A stretch of DNA of 12,998 bases from Verrucomicrobiales bacterium (GTDB lineage Bacteria; Verrucomicrobiota; Verrucomicrobiia; Verrucomicrobiales; SKLO01): positions 1 through 12,998 of the forward strand of contig SKLO01000296.1 in the NCBI GenBank assembly GCA_007123195.1. The letters are read 5' to 3'. A program made the translations under genes and the position numbers. Each line of letters opens with the position of its first letter. Position 1 is the stretch's first letter. The notes below the pieces were generated by a model. It was given only the letters and a program-made list of their open reading frames with translations, searched no databases and was not told where the DNA came from. Below are positions 7,810 to 12,998 of the stretch, one piece after another.

Positions 7810-8940
7810 ATGAATTCATCGTCCAATCCACAAGCCAACCCCGGTCCCGGGCCCCATCCCGACCCTCGCGCGCTCACCGACCGTCTGCAGGGAGCGATGC
7901 TCGGGGCGTTCATCGGCGACGCCCTCGGCGTCGGGCCCCATTGGTATTATGATCTGACGGCGCTGCGCCGCGATCATGGTGATTGGATCACCGATTACAC
8001 CAGGCCGCGCCACGGCCGTTATCATGACGGACTGGCCCCGGGCGAATTGTCGCAAAGCGGCTCGATCATGCTGCTGTTGCTGCGGTCGCTGGCCGAGTGC
8101 GGCGGCTACGACGAGGAGGATTTCCAGCGCCGGATGGACCATCAGCTGCTGCCGCAGTTGGACGGAAGTCCGTATGCGGGACCCGGCGGATTTACCAATC
8201 AATCGATCCGCGATTTGTATCAGGCGCGGGTGGTGGAGGGCCGTCCATGGGGACAGACCGGGGCCTGGGCGGACACCACCGAGGCCGCCGAGCGCAACGT
8301 GCTGCTGGCAGCCCGCCATGCCTTTGAGCCGGATGCGCTGGCGGAAATGGCGGCGCGGCACTGCCGGTTGACCCAGATCGATCCGGCGGTGGTGGCCCAC
8401 AGCACGGTGTTGCCACTGGTGATCAGCCAACTGGTGGCCGGCACCGGCATGGCCGGGGCGGTGCCGCGGCTGCGACGCCTGATGGAGCGCGGCCAGCTCG
8501 AACTGCCGCGTCATCGCTGGACTGGCGAACCGGAAACCGATCCCGGCGCGGTGGACACCGGTTTTTTTGATGCCGTGCTGGTGCCCGCCACCGCCGTGGG
8601 ACTGGCCACCAATCCCCATGTAAGGATCGAACCGGCCTGGCGCATCGCCCAGGTTCACGGTCTGGCCTGCGCGTTCCACTTCGTGCTGCCCTCCGCCTAC
8701 TATCTGGCGGCGCGTTTCAGCGATGACTTCGAGGGTGCGGTGCTGCACGCGATCAACGGTGGCGGCCAGAACATGTCGCGGGCCTGCCTGGCCGGAGCCC
8801 TGGTGGGGGCTCAGGTGGGTCGCAGCGGGATCCCGTCGCGCCTGGTCGGGGGGCTGCGGGACCACGATGAAATCCTCGAATTGATCAGCCAGGTGGCCGC
8901 CGACGCGGTTGGGGACACCGGTGGCGCTTCCGCCGGATGA
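7810..8940 (+). CDS. ADP-ribosylglycohydrolase-fold protein with altered metal-site motifs
   Basis: The 376-residue product has the fold signature of the ADP-ribosylglycohydrolase (DraG/ADPRH) superfamily: LQGAMLGAFIGDALGVGPHW (26-45) near the N-terminus and AINGGGQNMSRACLAGALVG (314-333) near the C-terminus. Canonical enzymes bind two Mg2+ through a Thr-Asp-Asp-Thr cluster about 40 residues after GDALG and an Asp-Thr-Asp cluster before the C-terminal AGAxxGA helix. Here these places read SQSGS (81-85) and GQNMS (319-323). The PHWYYD segment (43-48) recalls the crystallin-J1-like branch of the superfamily. It may be a non-catalytic or differently reacting member; ADP-ribose hydrolysis should not be assumed. 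The N-terminal 18 residues are Pro/Asn-rich and probably flexible. The ATG at 7810 is preferred over 7684, which would add 42 unconserved residues. It is convergent with the inositol-monophosphatase-family gene. Confidence 0.75.
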   Translation: MNSSSNPQANPGPGPHPDPRALTDRLQGAMLGAFIGDALGVGPHWYYDLTALRRDHGDWITDYTRPRHGRYHDGLAPGELSQSGSIMLLLLRSLAECGGYDEEDFQRRMDHQLLPQLDGSPYAGPGGFTNQSIRDLYQARVVEGRPWGQTGAWADTTEAAERNVLLAARHAFEPDALAEMAARHCRLTQIDPAVVAHSTVLPLVISQLVAGTGMAGAVPRLRRLMERGQLELPRHRWTGEPETDPGAVDTGFFDAVLVPATAVGLATNPHVRIEPAWRIAQVHGLACAFHFVLPSAYYLAARFSDDFEGAVLHAINGGGQNMSRACLAGALVGAQVGRSGIPSRLVGGLRDHDEILELISQVAADAVGDTGGASAG

Positions 8941-8995
8941 GGTGGGTGAGAATTCCGCGGCCGGGTCCGGAACCCGATCTTCTCCGTTCCCGACG

Positions 8996-9013
8996 CGCGG
9001 CCAACCAGCCGCG
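8996..9013. terminator. Small hairpin between convergent genes
   Basis: A 6-bp perfect G+C stem (8996-9001 with 9008-9013) with a CAACCA loop lies in the 113-nt spacer where the ADP-ribosylglycohydrolase-like and inositol-monophosphatase-family genes converge. Nothing else of note is visible in that spacer. A role as a two-way transcription end is a guess from position. Confidence 0.25.
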
Positions 9014-9053
9014 GCGCGACCGCCACTGACGGCGATCATCCCACGGGATTCAG

Positions 9054-9845
9054 TCAGTCGAGAAACTCCTCGTGCAACCGTCCGTTGCTGGCGACAATGC
9101 TGAACTTGTCAGGCTGGGCCGCTGACGGATTGAGACTAACGCGTCCGCCGGCGCCTTCGATGATCAACTTTCCGGCGGCGATGTCCCACAGGCTGATGGT
9201 GCTTTCGATATAGGCATCAAGCCGGCCGCAGGCGATGTAGGTCATGGCCAGGGCGGCGCTGCCCATCATGCGCATCTTTCGCACCCGGGACGCCAGCTGC
9301 CGGTAGCGGGCCAACCCGGCTTCCATGGCGCTCTCGCTCTTGGCGAATCCGACGGTGATCACCGCCTCGTCGAGGCTGGCGCGTTGGCTCACGCGACAGG
9401 GTTGTCCATTGAGCAGGGTCGGCTCCCCGACCGCGGCGGTCCACATCTCGTCGAGCATCGGATCGTAGATGGCACCGATCAGAAGGTCCTGGCCGTGCCT
9501 CAGGGCGATCGACACGCAGTAATGGGGGATGCCGTAGAAGTAGTTCACCGTGCCGTCGAGCGGGTCGACCACCCACTGGAACTCGCTGGCCGGGTTACCC
9601 GCCACACCTTCCTCCCCGTAGAGAGCGTGCTCCGGGTAGGCCGCCAGCAGCCGGTTGGTGATCCGATCCTGGGTCTTGACATCGATCTCCAGCTTGATGT
9701 CGAAGCGCTTCAGTTCATTGACATGGAGCGGGAGCCCGAACTGCCCGCGCAGATACTTGCCCGCATCACGCGCGCTGTCCGCGGCCACCTCAAGGGCGGC
9801 GGCAAGGTCGATGGGCGGGGCGGTGTCGGCGGTGCTGGTGCTCAT
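9054..9845 (-). CDS. Inositol monophosphatase family protein
   Basis: This is a Mg2+-dependent sugar/inositol phosphatase. The lithium-sensitive phosphatase motifs are intact in 263 residues: GEE (77-79), DPLDGTVNY (94-102) and WDIAAG (220-225), giving the expected metal ligands Glu78, Asp94, Asp97 and Asp221. Members include inositol-1-phosphatase (SuhB), histidinol-phosphatase and CysQ-type 3'-nucleotidases. The DPLDGTVNYFYGIPHY form resembles the SuhB/IMPase group most, but the substrate cannot be fixed from sequence. The ATG at 9845 overlaps the coaB stop as ATGA, so translation is probably coupled to coaB. Why a phosphatase of this family would be tied to CoA synthesis is unclear; it may be simply operon compaction. 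It is the last gene of its cluster. Confidence 0.9.
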   Translation of the reverse strand: MSTSTADTAPPIDLAAALEVAADSARDAGKYLRGQFGLPLHVNELKRFDIKLEIDVKTQDRITNRLLAAYPEHALYGEEGVAGNPASEFQWVVDPLDGTVNYFYGIPHYCVSIALRHGQDLLIGAIYDPMLDEMWTAAVGEPTLLNGQPCRVSQRASLDEAVITVGFAKSESAMEAGLARYRQLASRVRKMRMMGSAALAMTYIACGRLDAYIESTISLWDIAAGKLIIEGAGGRVSLNPSAAQPDKFSIVASNGRLHEEFLD

Positions 9846-10579
9846 GATTGGTCTTGCAACTTACGACTCAGGCGGGTGCAAAGCTCCATCAGCCGCACGG
9901 CCAGCCGGTCCTTCGAATCCCTGCCCCACGCCTCGGTGCGGCCGTCGGGGTAACACAGGGTGAGAATGTTTTCGTCACTGTCAAATCCCGCGCCCCCGGC
10001 CGCCGCACCCACCGGGTTGGCGACCATCAGGTCGCACCGCTTGCGCCGCAGCTTGTCCATCGCATTGGCGATCAGGTCCCCGGTCTCGGCGGCAAAACCG
10101 ACCAGCAGGCCGTCAAACCCAAACCGCGACCGCATGCCGGCCAGGATGTCCTCGGTCGGCTCCAGCCGGAGTTGCAGACCGCTGCGGAGTTCGCCACCCT
10201 TCTTCAGCTTGCTCGCCGCCACCGTGGCCGGCCTGAAATCGGCCACGGCCGCCGCCAGCACGGCCAGCTCCGGCGCCGGCGCCTGCCGACAGATCCGCTC
10301 CACCGCCGCATGCATCTCGGCCGCGGTTTCCACCGCCACCAGCCGGCAGCCGTCGGGTGGTGCCAGGGCCACCGGCCCGCTCACCAGGGTCACCCGGTGG
10401 CCCAGAGCAACGGCTGCGGATGCCAGCGCATAGCCCATTTTGCCCGAGGAACGGTTGCTCAGGTAGCGCACCGGATCCAGCGGCTCGCGGGTGGGTCCGG
10501 CGGTGATCAATACCCGCAACGGGCGGGCGTCGCCCGATTCGTTCATGCCGGGTTCATTCTGCGCCTGCCGGTCCATCAT
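9842..10579 (-). CDS. coaB: Phosphopantothenate-cysteine ligase (stand-alone CoaB)
   Basis: CoaB joins 4'-phosphopantothenate and cysteine in CoA synthesis, using CTP in most bacterial enzymes. The 245-residue protein has the ligase-domain signatures: the TAGPTREPLDPVRYLSNR segment (26-43) followed by SSGKMG, AAAVADFRP (109-117), PTEDIL (141-146), VGFAAET (160-166), the basic KLRRKRCDLMVANP (176-189) and the GFDSDEN segment (198-204). In most bacteria this domain is the C-terminal half of a fused CoaBC protein; here it is a separate gene directly after coaC. Its first ATG (10579) overlaps the coaC TGA as ATGA, and a second ATG at 10576 is also possible. The stop overlaps the next gene's ATG in the same way. 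The first 20 residues are unconserved. Confidence 0.94.
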   Translation of the reverse strand: MMDRQAQNEPGMNESGDARPLRVLITAGPTREPLDPVRYLSNRSSGKMGYALASAAVALGHRVTLVSGPVALAPPDGCRLVAVETAAEMHAAVERICRQAPAPELAVLAAAVADFRPATVAASKLKKGGELRSGLQLRLEPTEDILAGMRSRFGFDGLLVGFAAETGDLIANAMDKLRRKRCDLMVANPVGAAAGGAGFDSDENILTLCYPDGRTEAWGRDSKDRLAVRLMELCTRLSRKLQDQS

Positions 10580-11193
10580 GCACGATCAGATCCAGCCCCC
10601 CTCCCCCGGCCCGGCGCCTGTCCTTCATGCCCGCGCTCCCCCACCCCCATCAGGGACAGCGCCTCGGCGGCAATGCCCTCGACCGGCCACAAGCGCCCGG
10701 CGCCCTCGTAACCGCACGCCAGCATGCCGGAAGTCTCCGGGCCGATGAACACCGCGCCCCGCTCCCGCAGCAGGGCCACGTTGTGCTGGGTCGCCGGATG
10801 TTCCCACATCTTGCCGTTCATGGCCGGAGCGAGCATCAGCGGCGCCCGCGTCGCCAGAGCGATCGCTCCCAGCGCATCGACCGCCAGGCCATGGGCGAGA
10901 CCGGCGATGGCGTTGGCACTGGCCGGCGCCACCAGCAGCAGGTCAGCGCGGTCGGCCAGCTCGATGTGCCCCGGCTTCCAGTCGCCGCCCTCGTCAAAAA
11001 GGTCCGTCACCACCGGCTGTCGCGACAGGGTCTGCAAGGTCAGCGGGGTGATGAACCTGGCGCCTCCGGCGGTCAGGATGACATGCACCTCGCAGCCGGT
11101 CTTGACCAGTTGACTGGCAAGGTCGGCAGCGCGGCAGGCGGCGATCGAGCCGGTCACGCCGAGCAGGATGGTGATGGTTCGCTCCGATGGCAT
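10576..11193 (-). CDS. coaC: Phosphopantothenoylcysteine decarboxylase (stand-alone CoaC)
   Basis: CoaC is the FMN-dependent decarboxylase that turns phosphopantothenoylcysteine into 4'-phosphopantetheine. From the ATG at 11193 the 205 residues show GVTGSIAA (12-19), the HIELA segment with the likely catalytic His76, the flavin-binding PASANAIAGLAHG (90-102), PAMNGKMW (123-130) with the substrate-binding Asn126, and the flexible flap ACGYEGAGR (159-167) with the catalytic Cys160. The C-terminus (about 185-205) is a Gly/Arg-rich tail that replaces the linker of fused CoaBC proteins. The frame is open to 11328, but the extra 45 residues show no family similarity. A stand-alone decarboxylase could also be a lantibiotic-type Cys decarboxylase, but the adjoining coaB makes CoaC the clear choice. 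Confidence 0.94.
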   Translation of the reverse strand: MPSERTITILLGVTGSIAACRAADLASQLVKTGCEVHVILTAGGARFITPLTLQTLSRQPVVTDLFDEGGDWKPGHIELADRADLLLVAPASANAIAGLAHGLAVDALGAIALATRAPLMLAPAMNGKMWEHPATQHNVALLRERGAVFIGPETSGMLACGYEGAGRLWPVEGIAAEALSLMGVGERGHEGQAPGRGRGAGSDRA

Positions 11194-11202
11194 GCGGGCG
11201 CC

Positions 11203-11208
11203 AACATA
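11203..11208 (-). promoter_or_regulatory. Weak -10-like element before coaC
   Basis: On the minus strand TATGTT lies 9 nt before the coaC ATG, within the 131-nt spacer that separates coaC from the upstream exported-protein gene. No good -35 element is found at 16-18 bp. The spacer contains no gene, so coaC may either have its own promoter here or be read through from the upstream gene. Confidence 0.2.
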
Positions 11209-11324
11209 CCCCGAATCGCGGCTTGTGCGCGTGAAGATGCATCGCGTCCGGCGACTGCGGTTGTCACCCCCTCCAACTTCACCCGGGACCGGCAGTCCGG
11301 CCCGGCCACGACTTTCACCCCGGC

Positions 11325-12086
11325 TCACTCGGGCCGTGGCAGTTCGCGGCTTTCCAGCGTGTCAAACTGCCCGGCGGCCCCGGTTTCCTCCCGATCCTGC
11401 GCAATCGCCTCGCGTTGGTCGCGGATCAACCCGGCCAGTTCATCCAGCCCGTCGAGAACCCCGGATTGTATCTCGGCCCAACGGTCGCGGTCGGTGAACC
11501 GCACCCCTTCATAGGGCGCGGCATGATCCCCGGCCTCAAGCCCCGCCTCCGCCTGCCGGATTTCAGCCAGCAGGGCGATCAATCCATCCGGATGCCTCAG
11601 CGCAAAGCCGTTGATGAACGGGCTGGCGCCGCGGAAGAAGGCTTCCTGGGCATCCATTCGCACCGAAGCCACGCTGTCCGGCCGCAGCAACTGGCCCGGT
11701 TCGACCGCCGCCGCAAACCAGTGCATGCGCACCTGCGCCGTGTAGAACCAACGCACCGCCTCATGCCGGAAACCACGGTTGTAGAGCTGGATGGCACCGA
11801 TGAACAGCACCTCGGCGGGCTGCCCGGACCAATGCTCGCGCACCTCCTCCAGCGCCGCCAGGAACTCGTCCTCGGCGGGCGCCATCAAGCCGTCGACCCC
11901 CAGCGGGCCCGACACCAATCCCCCCTCGGTCGCCACGTAAAACGGCGGCACCTCAAGTTCGATGAATGCCGGCGAAGGCTCGTCCCCCCACGCCACCCCT
12001 CCCGGCGCGATCACGGCCCATTTCAGGCACCACAAAGCCATCAGCCAGAGGCCGTGGCGGGTCGACAAGGTTCGCCATCCATCCAT
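11325..12086 (-). CDS. Exported protein of unknown function
   Basis: I do not recognise a characterised family. The 253-residue product starts with a basic/hydrophobic leader (hydrophobic core about 13-30, possible cleavage after VAWG at 34), so it is probably exported to the periplasm; a membrane anchor is the alternative. The most conserved-looking part is an aromatic helical segment, IQLYNRGFRHEAVRWFYTAQ (99-118), which looks like a tetratricopeptide-type helix pair. It is followed by a helical region with FFRGASPFINGFALRHPDG (150-168). The C-terminus (200-250) is charged and helical (LDGLDELAGLIRDQREAIAQ, 211-230). A partial GGTGG-like ribosome-binding site precedes the ATG at 12086. It is divergent from the secreted SHD1-like gene and lies upstream of coaC, separated by 131 nt. 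Confidence 0.7.
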   Translation of the reverse strand: MDGWRTLSTRHGLWLMALWCLKWAVIAPGGVAWGDEPSPAFIELEVPPFYVATEGGLVSGPLGVDGLMAPAEDEFLAALEEVREHWSGQPAEVLFIGAIQLYNRGFRHEAVRWFYTAQVRMHWFAAAVEPGQLLRPDSVASVRMDAQEAFFRGASPFINGFALRHPDGLIALLAEIRQAEAGLEAGDHAAPYEGVRFTDRDRWAEIQSGVLDGLDELAGLIRDQREAIAQDREETGAAGQFDTLESRELPRPE

Positions 12087-12227
12087 TCTGCCACCATGCC
12101 CCCTTCACCACCGGAAGCAACCCGCACATCCCCGCGGAAAACCTCCAGGAGCAACGCCATCCCCGGCCCGCGCCGCGCCCGCGCCGTTTCCGCTGGTTGA
12201 TCCCCCGTTTCTGTGGCATCGTTTGGA
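12087..12227. other. Divergent spacer between two exported-protein genes
   Basis: This 141-nt region lies between two genes transcribed away from each other, both coding for proteins with signal peptides, so it should contain at least one promoter in each direction. I cannot identify a convincing -35/-10 pair or operator by eye. The frames that cross it are Pro/Arg-rich shadows. Confidence 0.4.
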
Positions 12228-12881
12228 ATGATCACTGTTCCCCATCCTTTGATCGCAGGCGTTGCGCTGCTCCTGCTGACGGCTTTCGGCACATCCTCGC
12301 AGGCTCAGGTCGTTCCCACCACCCCGCGCGAACTCCAGCAGCGTGACATCGGCGGCACCCCGGGCCGCGGCGGCATCGAAACCGGACCGGGCAACATCGG
12401 CGGGTCGATCAACGCTGGCGTTCGTCGCGACCAGACCGTCACCACCGCAACGAGCTACATCGTCCTGACCGAGGACCGCGAGTGGACCAGCGCCGACGGC
12501 CAGGTGATCGAGGCCCGGGTCATCGCCTGGCAGGACGCCACCGAGACCTACGTCCGCGAGGGTCGCGCGGCCGATCAACCGGCCCCGGCCCCGGCCCCCA
12601 CCAACTTCGAGGTGCCGGCGGACTTCGTGCCCGAAGTACTACGGGACAACAAGATCCGCATCATGCGCGGACAACAGGTGTTCGAACTCCCGCTCGACCG
12701 CCTGTCCAAGGAGGATCGTGACTTCGTGCAGCAGCTCGATCAGGCGGTGAAGAACACCGCCGCCAGGCGCAGGGCCGCCATGGAGGCGGCCGCCAGGGAA
12801 GAGGCCATGGCCGGGCAACAGGGTCAGCCATCGCCGCCCCAGGCCGGGGATGACCCGGCACCCAACCCGTCCGACCCCTAG
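12228..12881 (+). CDS. Secreted protein with an SHD1-like domain
   Basis: The 217-residue product has a signal peptide (hydrophobic core about 8-21, cleavage likely after SQA at 26), a Gly-rich linker (about 40-65), and then a segment resembling SHD1 (SLA1 homology domain 1). REWTSADGQVIEARVIAWQD (84-103) and, after a Pro/Ala insert (about 111-138), DNKIRIMRGQQVFELPLDRL (140-159) with SKEDRDFVQQL (160-170). In bacterial SHD1-type proteins the usual pattern is R-x-W-T-x-x-x-G followed by a strand pair and LS-x-x-D. A charged Ala-rich helix (171-195) and a Pro/Gln tail follow. Such proteins are frequent in Verrucomicrobiota and Planctomycetota, where their role is unknown. The ATG at 12228 is preferred over a GTG at 12213, which adds only five residues; neither has a Shine-Dalgarno sequence. 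Confidence 0.65.
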   Translation: MITVPHPLIAGVALLLLTAFGTSSQAQVVPTTPRELQQRDIGGTPGRGGIETGPGNIGGSINAGVRRDQTVTTATSYIVLTEDREWTSADGQVIEARVIAWQDATETYVREGRAADQPAPAPAPTNFEVPADFVPEVLRDNKIRIMRGQQVFELPLDRLSKEDRDFVQQLDQAVKNTAARRRAAMEAAAREEAMAGQQGQPSPPQAGDDPAPNPSDP

Positions 12882-12900
12882 TGTGGTGATCGGCAAATAG

Positions 12901-12998
12901 ATGGGTAAAACCCGCGAGGCATCTTTTTCAAATTCAAGGCGCGAAGAAGGAGTTGAGCGGGCTCAACGACTGATGAGCAACGCAGAAGTTGGAAAAGA
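12901..12998. repeat. Possible dispersed palindromic element, truncated by the window end
   Basis: This stretch is close to 50% G+C, well below its surroundings. It has an outer inverted repeat of 14 bp with two mismatches (12922-12935 with 12985-12998) and a central perfect 7-bp inverted repeat (12952-12958 with 12961-12967). It also opens an unfinished frame, ATG at 12901, with 32 codons to the edge (MGKTREASFSNSRREEGVER and onward), which resembles no protein I know. Nested dyads, low G+C and a position just after a gene suggest a small interspersed repeat or MITE rather than a gene. The right part lies outside the window. Confidence 0.4.

Noticed and set aside
6815..7813. A 332-codon plus-strand frame spanning the leuD/PH spacer and the PH-domain gene
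   Set aside because: It overlaps the PH-domain gene in another frame and gives a Pro/Arg/Gly-rich product with no domain.
7816..9039. A 407-codon minus-strand frame opposite the ADP-ribosylglycohydrolase-like gene
   Set aside because: The plus-strand frame has recognisable superfamily motifs; the antisense translation is Gly/His/Gln-rich with none.
10576..10620. Programmed frameshift fusing coaC to coaB
   Set aside because: No slippery heptamer is apparent at the junction, and the ATGA overlap gives coaB its own start codon, so separate proteins are the simpler reading.

Overview
The window is about two-thirds G+C and densely coded. No rRNA, tRNA or other taxonomic marker is visible, so the source can only be inferred. 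Secreted ThuA-like proteins in tandem, a secreted SHD1-type protein, separate coaC and coaB genes, and start codons that mostly lack Shine-Dalgarno sequences would fit a Verrucomicrobiota/Planctomycetota-type (PVC) bacterium. This is a moderate-confidence inference; a proteobacterium is not excluded.

Layout. Positions 1-979 (+) hold the tail of one secreted ThuA-like protein and then a complete paralogue. They converge on clpX (1266-2669, -) across a hairpin-rich spacer. Next on the minus strand is a probable five-gene operon, in transcription order leuD (6712-6116), a GDP-L-fucose synthase gene (6081-5080), panE (5058-4054), an unrecognised 115-residue protein (4026-3679) and a purine nucleoside phosphorylase gene (3649-2834). 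Its intergenic gaps are only 21-34 nt. A gene-poor divergent region (6713-7109) separates this operon from two plus-strand genes: a bacterial PH-domain membrane protein (7110-7610) and an ADP-ribosylglycohydrolase-fold protein (7810-8940) whose usual metal-binding motifs are altered. A second minus-strand cluster follows: an unrecognised exported protein (12086-11325), then coaC, coaB and an inositol-monophosphatase-family gene (11193-9054). The last three are joined by two ATGA stop/start overlaps. Divergent from this cluster, a secreted SHD1-like protein (12228-12881, +) is followed by a lower-G+C stretch with dyad symmetry that runs off the window end and looks like part of a dispersed repeat.

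Function. Most of the window is housekeeping metabolism. PanE, CoaC and CoaB are three steps of the pantothenate-to-CoA route, in two separate clusters; LeuD belongs to leucine synthesis, PNP to purine salvage, Fcl to GDP-fucose for surface glycans, and ClpX to protein quality control. I see no defence system, prophage, CRISPR array or transposase. The least explained items are the ADP-ribosylglycohydrolase-like protein without its canonical ligands, the palindromic element at the right edge, and a set of strong intergenic hairpins.
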